A stretch of 64,000 nucleotides of DNA from Serendipita indica DSM 11827. Lineage: Eukaryota; Basidiomycota; Agaricomycetes; Sebacinales; Serendipitaceae. A program made the position numbers and the translations under genes. Each line of letters begins with the position of its first letter. Within the stretch, counting starts at the first letter, position 1. The stretch lies in contig CAJVGD010000005.1 of NCBI GenBank assembly GCA_910890315.1, positions 1,364,001 through 1,428,000 on the forward strand. The letters are read 5' to 3'. The notes under the pieces were generated by a model. It saw only the letters and a list, made by a program, of their open reading frames with translations, searched no databases and was not told the DNA's origin. Below, in pieces: positions 48,852 through 59,389 of the stretch.

Positions 48852-50037
48852 TTATGGTCTCCTCACTAGCACGTGGCCATCTTCCTCCTCAGTCTGGCTC
48901 CCATTGTCGCTTGAAGCGATACTCCTCACCAACGACGACGTTCGTTGCCGGGGTTCTTCGTCGCCACCACCACCCGTCGGCAATCGACCACCCGGTCGGA
49001 TTTCTGTGATCCCAATGGACTGCTTTTCTGGCAACGGCGGGGGCGGCATGAGTGTGGCATCTCGCTCTGCTTTGCGACTAGCACCCCTCGGTCCCTTTGA
49101 AGTGGCGTCATGAGGAGTGGAAATCTCCTTGAGCGTAGTGAGCATGCTTTCCCGCGTTCGAATCGCGAGGTCGGCAACGTCGGCAGTCGTAAGACCAGTG
49201 GTTTCGATTGGAGGCAAAACTGGGGACCGTCAGTCAAAGTACCGAGTGCCAAAAATCACAGTGCATACCCTTAATCTTTAGAACACCCGATTCAAAGACA
49301 CCGGTTCTGTATAATCTCCAATAGTTTTCGAATACGACTGGCACGATGGGGAGCCCTGACTGAACTGCGACGTGGAATGCTCCCTTTTTGAAGGGCTTTA
49401 ACATCGGCTCTTCACTCAAGGTACGAGTACCCTCGGGGAACACCCATAGACCCAGGCTGCGCCGCTTGAGTGTCTCGCCAGCCGTCTTGAGGGATGCAAT
49501 GGCCACTTGTGGGTTTCTGCGATCGAGGAAGATGTTTCCACCGGCCATCATGAACAGACCGAGAAAGGGGGCCCATCGTAGCTCCTTTTTGGCAGAAATG
49601 ACAGTGGAACGAGGGAATATCCTAGAAAATGTAAGGTAATAGAGAATTAGCACCACGAAAAAAAAGATGGACCAAAGGACGTACGGGCCTAGACAGAGAA
49701 TATCAACCATACTCTGATGATTTCCGATCAAGACTGCCGGTTTTGTTGCCAGATATTCTTCTCCTTCGATTTCAAAGCGAATATCGAGTAGTTTACCCGC
49801 AACGAAATGGAAGCTCCTCGCGACCCAAAAGTCGGTATCGAACCGCTTGCCGACGACGAACAAGACGATACCAATGCAAGCACCCCAGGCCGAAACGACA
49901 GCGAGTGCGCACAGATACATGCCCACTCGCCAATAATACCGGGCGACGCGTGATCTCGCGGCGGCAAAGCGGAAAGCGAGGACCGGGAGGGACAAATAGG
50001 CCAGAGGTCGCAGGAGTGAGATGAGAGAACCCATCAT
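48852..50037 (-). CDS. 1-acyl-sn-glycerol-3-phosphate acyltransferase (SLC1-like)
   Basis: ER/lipid-droplet enzyme making phosphatidic acid from lysophosphatidic acid. ATG at 50037. Two N-terminal hydrophobic segments (LISLLRPLAYLSLPVLAF; YLCALAVVSAWGACIGIVLF) precede the acyltransferase blocks GNHQSMVDILCLG (NHx4D catalytic motif), STVISAKKELRWAPFLGLFM, GNIFLDRRN and WVFPEGTRTLSEEP (substrate-binding FPEGT), then VPVVFENYWRLY. Two introns: one after LGP, one after LKIK. The C-terminal ~110 residues are Pro/Gly/Ser-rich and unlike yeast Slc1. Divergent from the following coiled-coil gene with 211 bp between ATGs. Confidence 0.87.
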
Positions 50038-50248
50038 TGCAGTCGAAGTTGAAGCCTGTTGGTAAATGGGTGACGAAGAGGAGACCAAGGTGGTGTTACC
50101 GGTTGGCTTTCAACCGCCAATCATGGCATTTGCACCGCGTGGATCTCGGCCCAAAACGACGTCAAAGGATACACAGAGTGAGCTCGGAAATCATGGGTCT
50201 AGGCGATAAACAGAGCAGCGTGCAGCAAAACAAAGCGATAATCTGCGA

Positions 50249-51251
50249 ATGCCGTCCATGGTACTTGGAACAACAGCGTCTGATAGCAGATCACGTGAAA
50301 GAATATCTCGGAAACCCCCACTTCCAAGAGCAGTCACCACTATAGCGACAAAGGCTGGGAGGGCCATTTCGACAACTCACATCAAGCAGCAAGCGCCCAT
50401 TAAAGCACGTCCAGTCTCAAAGCCAAGTACTGCTGCTGTCACCCGAAGTACAACAAAGCCAAGGCTTCCACCGCGACTCAAGCCAGCAGGTCCCCAGGTC
50501 AATGTCGACGCCCTCGTCATATCAGCCCAGCTCGTACCATGGATATCAATGCGTATCGCTCTTGAGAGCCAGCTCAAGCCACTCGAAGCTGCATTCGAGG
50601 TGAATCCATACGATTGACTGTGCTTCCCCTGACCAGGTTCAGAATGTGGTGCAACAAGAACGACAGCGGCTAGACAAGCTCGAGACTAGTATCAGAGAGG
50701 CGCAACAAAGATCTAAACTTCAGGGTCAGATTGAGATGCTCGAGGATCTACACCAGGTGAATGGATCTCCTCTAGCGCCACTTCTTTATTAACAAGTCTT
50801 CAGAATAAGCCATTTGCGACGTTGCTCGTGCGAGTACTATCCCAGATCAGTTCTTTCGAAGCAACCGAGGGACCACATTCAACGACCGACGTGAGCTCCA
50901 AACTACAGCTACTGCAAGATCAAATCCAAAGCAATGACGAAGAGCTCGGTCAACTGGAGGCAGATCTGGGTACGTCGTGCACAACTTTGAATCATCTACT
51001 CATTCTGTGTAGCAAGCCGATTGAATTCAGTCCACGAGCTACAAGGCTCCATTCGCCAACTCAAGCACCAGCTATCAACAGACTTTAAAGCGTACACTCG
51101 CTGGGACAGCATGCTCAATCAACTCGAGGCTCTTGTTGCCTCCCGCTTGCAAACCCTCGGCGAGCTTGCAAAAGCTATACCATTCGTCCGAAAGTTACAG
51201 CGCACGCGGATAGAACTTGAAGTTCTTAGAATAGGGACGGCTGGTTCGTAA
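50249..51251 (+). CDS. Hypothetical coiled-coil protein
   Basis: Four exons joined by three short introns give about 285 residues. The first 80 residues are basic and Thr/Pro/Lys-rich (KPRLPPRLKPAGPQ). Then comes a long helical region with coiled-coil character: SQLKPLEAAFEVQNVVQQE, RLDKLETSIREAQQRSKLQG, LQLLQDQIQSNDEELGQLEA, and an ending VRKLQRTRIELEVLRIG. All junctions preserve the helical register, which supports the model. I do not recognise the family; kinetochore, spindle-pole or tether proteins have such shapes. The stop is 36 bp from the YAF9 stop (convergent). Confidence 0.6.
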
Positions 51252-51287
51252 ATCATTACAGGATGTACATACGGATGCAGAGTGGAA

Positions 51288-52295
51288 TTATGAGGGACGA
51301 CTTCGCAGTACTTGCAGCTCCTTTTCTTTTTGCTCAAGCGTACTTCTTGTTTGCTCAATCATCGTCTTGAGCTCTTCGATGATCTCCTTTAGACGCTCGC
51401 CTTCTTGCTTGGCCAATTGATTATGGAAACCTGGTACCGCTTTTGCATTCGTGCCTTCACCAGCAATGTTACTTCCATCACCAATCACGCTCTTTGGCCA
51501 AGCTGGATGCCACGGTATCGGTCTGCCTATGCCTGGATACAAATAAGGGTGCTGCACATATACGAGGCCGATTTCTTACCTGCAGGCATCGGTGGTGGGA
51601 GAGGTGTTGGAGGATGATTCACAAAGTTGTTCACGACGCTATCTTGCGGGTCGGTGAAGACAATCTCATCATACTGCCAGCACTGAATAGGCGGAGGAAT
51701 AGGTAGGTGAGGGTCATCTGTGCACTAGGTCAGTCCCTCTGAATGCTTCAAGTGTGGCAGCGCAGACCTTGAATGGCTTTGACGACTTGCCATGCGTGTA
51801 GCTTGAGCATATGGAAGAGCGTAATCGGCTTTTCGTTGCAATCCTGAGTAAATGCGACTCGAATTTGGATCTCAAACTCTCCCCAACCGGTCGCAGTCGT
51901 CTCGAATGGTGGCTTGTCAATCACTGACACAGTTCAGTTCCATGGTCCGAGATATAAAGAGTCTTGCTCACCTCTTGTAGGATTGGGAATACTGTCATGC
52001 AGCTTGAATGTAACCCTCTTGATGAAATAGCTCAGGTCATCCTTTCCACCAACAATGTCCCCCTCGTTCTCGCCGTTTGTTGGCTGACTCGCAGCACTTC
52101 TTAGAGCGACTGTCCAACGGTGTGTATGATCTGGTGGTGGCTTGAGCTCTGCTTTATCGGCTGCAGTGAGCATGCGAGCCGTGTTGCCATAGATGATAGG
52201 ACGGACGATTTGAACACCCTACAAGTATGTTACTAAACGGATTCTATTACAGAAAGGTGATAACCCACGCGTTGGCGCAAGTCATTCGAAGGCAT
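51288..52295 (-). CDS. YAF9: YAF9 / GAS41 YEATS-domain protein
   Basis: Histone acyl-lysine reader shared by the SWR1 and NuA4 complexes. The first exon is 27 nt (52269-52295, MPSNDLRQR) and joins [22 protein letters not shown] blocks follow: [54 protein letters not shown] (aromatic cage Trp-Gly-Glu-Phe) and [11 protein letters not shown]. The middle, [12 protein letters not shown], is the family link region, and the end is a predicted coiled coil ([20 protein letters not shown]). About four introns. A YAF9-specific insert of Ser/Asn/Glu residues ([14 protein letters not shown]) replaces the short loop in yeast. Length about 255 residues, normal for the family. Confidence 0.87.
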
Positions 52296-52376
52296 GGATC
52301 CAGACTCGAGGCTAGAGTGGGTCAAAGTTGCACTTTGCTTTGTTTCCCTCTCACTCTTCGACCACTACACCGCGGG

Positions 52377-52829
52377 ATGTTTCTCGTCGACAGTAAGCGC
52401 ATAAAAACATATCAAAAGGCCTCATTCTGAAGTGTAATTGCGTTTGTGCAGAACCAAACCGCGTGCCCGAGCGCCAAAGGCTCTATCAGGTGCGTTTCAC
52501 GGGGATTTGTGATCGTCAAAGGACTGCTAATTGATCTTTTGCTTGTTTAGCAATCCACTATTCCAATTTACCTGAGGACTCCTCGCTCGAGGCTTTACGT
52601 CGGTACGTCGAATTGCGCTCTACGGCCACCCAGCGGTCTGGCGTGGGCGTATCATTGCCTTTGAATGTTTTTTGACTTTCTCTGGTTTCTTAGGTACCTT
52701 TGCTGCCGGCTTTGGCGTCGCCATGCTTGGATCCGTCTACACCATGTACGCCCTCATCCGGGTAAGAGCATCTACAGGTTGTCAAGTATTAAGACATTTA
52801 CTGACTTGTTTCTAAAGGGCAAGGAATAG
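52377..52829 (+). CDS. Cytochrome c oxidase subunit 7A (COX7A-like), five small exons
   Basis: Small inner-membrane subunit of complex IV. Exons 52377-52392, 52452-52489, 52551-52602, 52694-52761 and 52818-52829 join into about 61 residues: a short start (MFLVD), KPNRVPERQRLYQQS (the NRVPExQxLxQ signature), IPIYLRTPRSRLYV, then one membrane helix, FAAGFGVAMLGSVYTMYALI, and the end RGKE. The last exon is 12 nt including the stop. The match to the animal COX7A opening (NRVPEKQKLFQ) and the single helix support the call. COA3, a complex IV assembly factor, follows on the same strand. Confidence 0.8.
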
Positions 52830-53157
52830 AGATCCGGTTTCGTTGTGACATGTTGCTAGACATTTGGAATGTTACACCAATGCCAAATATCGTCATTCTA
52901 TAGTTTCTTTATGATCTTGAACCATACCATACTTCAATTTGTTGAAAGTTCTGAGCCGCCGCGTGTTAATCTCGCTGTGGCGGATATACAAAACGGGAAT
53001 GCAGTTTTTGGGCTCGTTCCATGCGTTTTTGGTGCAATATTCGTGCCTTTATGTCTGGACCCAAGCTCGCGACCAATCTTGTCCTCCGCCACTTCCAGCT
53101 CTTTTTTCCGAGCTCAGATAATCCAAGGATACCACTGAATATATATTCTCATTCATC

Positions 53158-53728
53158 ATGGCAGACGGAGGTTCTTACGTCGACCGTCAAAAGGCGGCAG
53201 ATTCCTACCGACCAAAGGGCTATGTAAGTGCATACTCTCCATCCTTTACACATTTTGAAACTGATCCATTCGCAGGGTATGTCACCTGGCCTACGACGCG
53301 CACGACGACCATTTCTCGTGTCCAACATCGTCACCGGCTCTCTAATAGCCCTCTTCGTCACCGGCATATGGGCTTACAGCATACGTGCCGTCCGACAAGA
53401 CGTATTTGACGACGTGGACGAAGAAGCCCGCGCGTTGACGCCAGAACTCAAACGAGGCGTAGAAACCGTCGAGGAAAGGGCGCGCAAAGTCGAGGAAAAG
53501 CTCAAGGCAATCGCATCTGAGCGGACGGCCAAATCGACCCCATCTGCTGTGGTCAACTCACTCCGAGGTAGTACATCGCTCTCTAGCGGTGATGTGCAAA
53601 GGGGCTTACTTCCGAAACTCTGGAAAGAGCATCCTGCGTGGTACGACCCAAACAAGCCACTCGTGTGGGGTGCTCCTAGCGTCGACAATATGGGACGAAT
53701 CGGGGACAGGACTTCATCGAGCGAGTGA
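53158..53728 (+). CDS. Cytochrome c oxidase assembly factor COA3-like
   Basis: Inner-membrane factor that stabilises Cox1 during translation. Exon 1 is 53158-53224 (MADGGSYVDRQKAADSYRPK), exon 2 runs to 53728. Conserved block: MSPGLRRARRPFLVSNIVTG, then one membrane helix, SLIALFVTGIWAYSIRAV, and RQDVFDDVDEEARAL. The rest is a charged helix (VETVEERARKVEEKLKAIAS) and a less conserved tail with HPAWYDPNKPLVWGAPSVDN, typical of longer fungal forms. About 170 residues. The neighbour COX7A serves the same complex. Confidence 0.8.
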
Positions 53729-54246
53729 TTCGACTTGGCTGTTTATTTTGTATGCATATTCACTCCTCATTCATTGTTTATCACTTCCAAACACATTTCG
53801 TGTAAGAGAAAGCAATCATATTGTACAGCATAAAAGACCTCGACAATGAAATGCGCCCCTCCGATTTGGGAACTTCTTGGATGCTGCAGCCATATTATGG
53901 GCATGCATCTCGTTCCACCAAACCCATCATGCGTTGCGGACGCACGTCGAATGGCGATGACTCTTAAGGCTTGCATTTCGTTTGGCTCAAGAATGGCCAC
54001 GACAGAACAACAAGGGGTAGGGAGGATCCTGTACTTCTCCACTACACGACGCCCAATACCCGTGGTAGAAATTGAAGATTAAAATGAGACCAATATGGAG
54101 TCTTGTAGTCTCGACTCCATGTTGATGACCTTATAGACCGCGATTTCTAGGACGGGCAACGTCGCAACATCGCAATGGTTTTGGGATCCAGAACCATTCG
54201 CAAGATCCGATCCTCGAACCAAAAACAATCGAGATGTGGCTTTCCG
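53729..54246. other. Intergenic between convergent genes
   Basis: 518 bp between the COA3 and RNase III 3' ends. Two open frames lie in antisense to each other (53767-54082) and lack splice or homology support. Repeated gact/ccat motifs near 54090-54130 form no clear hairpin by eye. Confidence 0.45.
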
Positions 54247-55856
54247 CTAATAGGCGCCGTACAGTGGTCGGTATGGAGGTGTCTTGTCCGCGGCGTCAAC
54301 CATTGAGTGAGACGGGTGGTAAACTCTTACCGTGTACGGGGGCATGTCGTCATTGAGCCCAAGTTGCTCTAGTCGTGAGAGGACGTCCGAGTCTTGCTTG
54401 AGGGTATCGAGAGGAATTGTCTTCACACACCATATCAGAATGTTCACCTATATCCAAGAAACGGGCATACCTGTTTTTCCATATGATATCGTTCCAATTC
54501 TTTGGCCAAACTGGCCGTCGTAACCGCTTTTTTGCCCAATCGCGTCTGCAGTTCGCCAATAAGTCTCCTCGCCGCATCGTTCTTGGCCAATTTTTTCGTG
54601 TTCCCCCGACCCTCGGCAATCTTGACTTTTGACATGGTCCCGACAGCATCCCAGATTGGTGTCGTCGGGGACGAATTTGGGGCAGGTTTCCAATCCCAGT
54701 CAATCCATCGTTTCGCATGCTGTATTACCTGGTTGAGGAGTGGGAGGTGCCCTTCGGCCGCGCCTCCACCCCCGCCGCTGACATCCAAATTCGGAGAAGG
54801 ATAGCCAGAGTCGGGCCTGGACAACGGGGACGGTATGTAGTTTCTGCTATAATCCAGTGGGTCCTCCATTATACTCTGGAGGGGATCTCTTTGTCTACCG
54901 GGGCTGTTCGAGGCTTGAGATAACGGCGTTGGAGGTGCATAAAGGGGGGTAGCCGGAGGAACCATGGCTGTATGTACAGTTATCTCGTTTCTTTCACCAT
55001 GAGGTTGCTGCGAGTGACGCCGAGAGGGGGAATTGGACAAATCTTCCTTTGGGCTCTTGTTGACTGTATACGGTAACGAACGCCTTTTCGACGAGTCTGC
55101 ATCCACGTATTCACCCTTGACGATACTGTAAGCCTCTTTGACATATGGTGTGAGAACTCGATAAAGCCATGTGCGAATATGCTCGTAACCCCAATCTACG
55201 TGCAGTCCACCAACGTATGCCTGGGAATATATTCAGTATTGGGTCGCCAATAACAAACCCAAGGCGAGTAAATGGACCAACCTCGAACAGGTCAGCTGAG
55301 GGGTGTCAGCAATTCGCTCTCAAAACTCTATAACGCACCTTGAACGTATGTAGAAAACCGAAGACTGACAAGTTGCGAGCTATTCGCTCGCAAATTGTCC
55401 GCCAGACGGTAATGCTGCGAGATTTGGGCGATTGTGGCATTTTGAACGACTAATGACCGGATTTTCTATATTGAAACGATGATTCAGACTTGTGAACTAG
55501 CAGAAAGAGGTGAAAACTGACTGCGTGAGGCCCAACACGTAATCCAGCTGCACAAACGTGAGTCGCAAGTGACAAAACGAGTGTGACATACGATAGGTAA
55601 TTCGTATGAGAGACGCAACAGCAAGACTGAGAACAGAATCTCCCACGAACTCGAGGACTTCATTGTCCGGAGCAATGTTGTCCGGTGGATCTTCAAAAAC
55701 GGCGTTTGGCCTCGCTGAAAATGAACGGTGGGTAAAGACTTGAGTTTTTGTTTTTGTGTGCTTGAATTCGATCAATGGTGGGAGCTGAGCCACTTCGCTC
55801 GCTGGAGGGCTACAGCCAGTAATAATCGCGCAGTCGTCATAATCATCGTCGTCCAT
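54247..55856 (-). CDS. RNase III-family endoribonuclease with dsRNA-binding domain
   Basis: Double-strand RNA endonuclease (Rnt1/Pac1-type domain order: RNase III then dsRBD). ATG at 55856. RNase III signature NEVLEFVGDSVLSLAVASLI (acidic Glu and Asp), followed by YPGLRVGPHAKIRSLVVQNA, then a 14-nt exon (55282-55295) coding the second acidic pair in ADLFEAYVGGLHVDWGYEHI. A Ser/Pro-rich linker of about 120 residues leads to a dsRBD with WDAVGTMSKVKIAEGRGNTK and KKLAKNDAARRLIGELQTRL. About six introns. The catalytic residues are all present, so it should be active. A truncated tandem copy lies upstream at 56836-57597. Confidence 0.8.
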
Positions 55857-56340
55857 CACAGAAACAGCACCGTCAGGCTCTCCAAAAGCGCTCAGAGGGA
55901 AGGGAAAACACACCGAAGGGCTTGACTAGAGGACATTATCCGGGTTCAAAATACTTTTCAGACCGATTCCACCTATCACCGTGGCCAGGCTCTGAAATGG
56001 GCTGCCAGGCTCCGCCAATTTCCGAATGCAGACAATGCAGAACCGACGGACCACAGGTCTCTGTCTCGCTCAATATTCCTGGCTTTTATAATCGCCAGGC
56101 GCGAGACTCCTGGACCGCCCAAAGCGATGACCCCGAGACCAGCAATTGAGAGCGACCGCCCTGCACGCTCTCAGCCGCGTGCAGGACCCTAAAATGACTT
56201 GGAATCACAATTAGGGACTTTATGCACTTGGTCTCTATGGGGCAGCTCAGGACCCCTGACGATTCTCCATGCCAATCAGTCTGTTTTCCAAATTTGACGG
56301 TTACCAGAGCAAGGGAACGGTTCAAGTTGTGAATTCAATA
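55105..56340. repeat. Tandem segmental duplication, unit A (intact RNase III 5' half plus promoter)
   Basis: Aligns by eye with 56850-58048: same exons, same introns, same 14-nt exon, and similar upstream sequence (gagcaaggg..ggttcaa end). Divergence is visible at many sites but the order is kept. Confidence 0.75.
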
Positions 56341-56835
56341 CCGCCTAAGCTTTCTGGTCAATTGGGTAATACACGCTCGCCGAACAGAAGTAGTAAATAC
56401 ATAAGCGAATCTGTACCTCATCTCTTTCTTCTTAGTTCTGTTCATTTCGCCTCGCGTTAAGGAACCTCCAGTTCCCGCGCCCAGTTGGGCACAGTGGCCA
56501 TGCCATTTCCTCGCATCTACCACGCGCATTCCTATACAATTGCCAGTCACAAATTTCACCATAAAGCCACTTACGACACCTACAGAAACCCTAAAGTTCC
56601 TAGAGGCAAAGAGGAGCACCAAAGTAGGACGGGTATGCGAAGAGCAATCATTCTTGCTAACAGAGCATTGGAAGATTATCTCACTGTAGTATATCTGGTC
56701 ATTCAAGGAGACTTTGGATACAATGACGACCGTAAACCCTACGCGGAAAGTCGGTCCAATTTCTGTAACGGGGCAAGTGAAACTGCCAGTCGCACTCCTA
56801 TTGAATGGTGCATCACTGAACGTAGACTGCAGCGA
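56341..56835. other. Spacer between duplicated units
   Basis: Unlike either duplicated unit. A plus-strand open frame (56485-56961) runs into the antisense of the broken copy and resembles nothing. No gene supported. Confidence 0.4.
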
Positions 56836-57597
56836 TCACTTGTTCGACGAGACAGCACATTTATATTCCATCTTGACGATGCGGTAAGCCTCTTCCACGT
56901 ATGGTGTAAGAATTCGATAAAGCCATGGGCGAATGTGTTCGTAACCCCAATCCGCGTATAGTCCACCAACGTATGCCTAGAAATATATTCGGTATTGAGT
57001 ACAAATAACAAACTCAAATAGACCAACCTCGAACAGGTCAGCTGCGAGCATGTCAGCAACTCGCACGCATACAGTTATGTGTCACACACCCTGAATATAT
57101 GTAGAGGACTGGAGAGAGACAAGATGCCGGCCATCCGCAAGCAGATTGTCCGCCAGCCGGTAGTGCTGCGATATTTGGGCAATAGTGCCAACGCAAACGA
57201 CTAATGACCGGATTTTCTGTATTCATACGATGATTAAGACTTGTAAACTCGTAGAAAGAGGTGAGAACTGACCGCGTGAGGCCCGACACGTAATCCAGCT
57301 ACGCGAACGTGAGCTACAAGTAGAGAATAGAACCTGGCATACGATATTTATTTCTTATAAGAGAAGACACGGCGAGGTCGAGAGCAGAATCTCCCACGGA
57401 TTGAGGACTTCGTTATCCGGTGCAATGTCATCCGACGAATCCTCAAAAATTGCCTTTGGTTTATCCGAAAAGGATCGATGGGTGAATACCTGAGTTTTCG
57501 TTTTCGCGTACTTGAATTCAATGAGCGGTGGCAGCTGAGCCACTTCGCTTGCTGGAGGGTTGCAGCACGCATATGCATTATAGTTACTGTTATCCAT
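56836..57597 (-). pseudogene. Truncated, frame-broken tandem copy of the RNase III gene
   Basis: Duplicate of the RNase III catalytic half without the dsRBD. ATG at 57597; the first exon matches the intact gene (PPASEVAQLPPLIEFKYAKT, QVFTHRSFSDKP) up to NEVL. There one base is missing (about 57398-57406), so the next catalytic stretch, SVGDSALDLAVSSLI, lies in another frame. Downstream exons are conserved: PGLRVGPHA, the 14-nt exon 57028-57041 with DLFE, and a part beginning AYVGGLYADWGYEHIRPWLY, ending MEYKCAVSSNK and a stop at 56836-56838. If the missing base is an assembly error, it would instead encode a stand-alone RNase III domain. Still-conserved splice sites argue that decay, if real, is recent. 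Confidence 0.7.
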
Positions 57598-58048
57598 TGA
57601 GAGGCAGCGGTTTTCTTCTGAAAGCGCTCAGGGAGAAACGAGAGCTCTGCCGAGGGACTGACCAGATGGGCTTGTCCGGCTTTTTCAGCCATCACCCATT
57701 GTCAGGCTCAGGAAAAGGGCAGATTCCAGGCTCTATCAGTTTCTGAAAGTCACAGATGCAGAACGACAGGTATGTTCCAGGTGTTTGCCTGGCTCCTCTC
57801 ATATCGCCAGGCGCCCGACACCGTCCAAGGGCATAACATCCGGACAGCTCGGTACAGCAATTGAGAACGTCGTGCATGCTGTAAGTGGTGCCTAGAATCC
57901 TCAAATGGCTCGGGCGCCCATTCAGAGCCTGGCAGATAACCCTTGCCAGGATCTTTGATGATTGTAGATATGGATCCAGTGAATATCGAGACGTTTTGGA
58001 AAATTAAAAGTTTATCCTGAGCAAGGAGAGGGTTCAACCTGTGATTGG
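56850..58048. repeat. Tandem segmental duplication, unit B (degenerate)
   Basis: Second copy of the unit at 55105-56340, including promoter-proximal sequence up to about 40 bp before the RPN8 start codon. It contains the broken RNase III copy. Confidence 0.72.
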
Positions 58049-58088
58049 GTGGCAACATTTACTCTGATCCTTTCCCCGCCGCTCGTCA

Positions 58089-59304
58089 ATGGTTGGAATT
58101 GCACAGACAGAGCAGGTCAGCGCTTCAAACATTTCAAACCTTTGTTACAAGATACTAACCGTCGCATAGTTAACGGCATTGGCCGCTACCACCGTCAGTG
58201 CGTCCTTTAGTTATCTCAAATCGCACCCAAATAGCTAACAACGCCGTGCATCTAGTCGTACACCCACTTGTTCTACTCTCTGTTGCAGATCATCACGGTC
58301 GAACGAGCGCACGAGCGTCGAATAAGCGCGTAATTGGAGTGCTACTCGGGCAGGACAACGGCAAGACGATCAATGTCGCCAACTCGTTTGGAATTCCGTT
58401 TGAGGAAGATGAAAAGGACCCAAAGACATGGTTCTTGGACCATAATTACATCGAAAGCATGGCGGAAATGTTCAAAAAAGTAAACGGTCCGTGACGCGTC
58501 CCCTTGGCCAAAGTCGCGTCGTGTAGCTGACACTGCGCGCGCCTCTGTTTTATTATATTTACAGCAAGGGAAAGAATGATCGGATGGTATCATACAGGTC
58601 CTCAACTCCGCGCTTCCGACCAGGAAATCAACGATGTCTTCAAACGATACATCCAGCGACCCGTCCTGGTCATCGTAGACACACGACAGTCTACTGTAGG
58701 AATTCCTACAGAAGCATACTTTTCCGTTGAGGAGATCAAAGACGTACGCCATTACTTCCTCCCTTTAACTGAATCTTATACTCGATCGTAGGATGGCACC
58801 GAGTCGAAGCGAACCTTCTTCCATGTCCCATCTGCAATTGAAGCGGAAGAGGCTGAAGAGATTGGCGTCGAGCATCTCTTACGCGACATCAAAGACTCGA
58901 CTACCACCACTTTGGCGACACGCGTGACACAACAAGCCGATTCCCTACGAGCTTTGCAATCGAGAATACGAGACCTGCGCGACTATCTCCTCCAAGTGGC
59001 CCAGGGTAAATTGCCCGTGAACCATCAGATTACCTATCTCCTTCAAGACGCACTCAATCTCCTCCCCGACCTCTCAAATCCGCTCACCACCGGTAGTTTT
59101 ATCAGCAATACCAACGACCAGCTCCTCGTCGTCTACTTGAGCAGTCTCGTTAGGGCGGTTATCGCTCTACATGCTCTGGTCGACAACAAGGCGCAGAATA
59201 GCAGAAGCGAGGCCGAAGAAGCGAAAAAGAACGAGGCTAGTGCACTCGGCAAAGACAAGGAAAAGTCAAAAGACTCGAAGGAGGAAAAAGCTAAGACGTC
59301 TTGA
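58089..59304 (+). CDS. RPN8: 26S proteasome lid subunit RPN8 (PSMD7), MPN domain
   Basis: Non-catalytic MPN-domain partner of RPN11 in the proteasome lid. ATG at 58089; exon 1 is 27 nt and exon 2 about 28 nt (58170-58197). Blocks: [110 protein letters not shown] and [20 protein letters not shown], then a [11 protein letters not shown]-type tail. The JAMM zinc signature is absent, as expected for RPN8. Four introns. The 5' flank is the end of the duplicated RNase III unit, so the promoter may come from the duplication. Confidence 0.9.
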
Positions 59305-59389
59305 TGGTGTACGATATATATGTTGCATAGTAATACAGAATCAAATATCATCACTATTACTACTACGTAAGCTCGATACGGATGAGATG

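Noticed and set aside
53767-54082. Two antisense open frames between COA3 and RNase III
   Set aside because: They shadow each other, lack splice or homology support and lie in a 3'-3' intergenic region.
56485-56961. 158-codon plus-strand frame between the duplicated RNase III units
   Set aside because: Half lies antisense to the broken RNase III copy; no homology or splice context.
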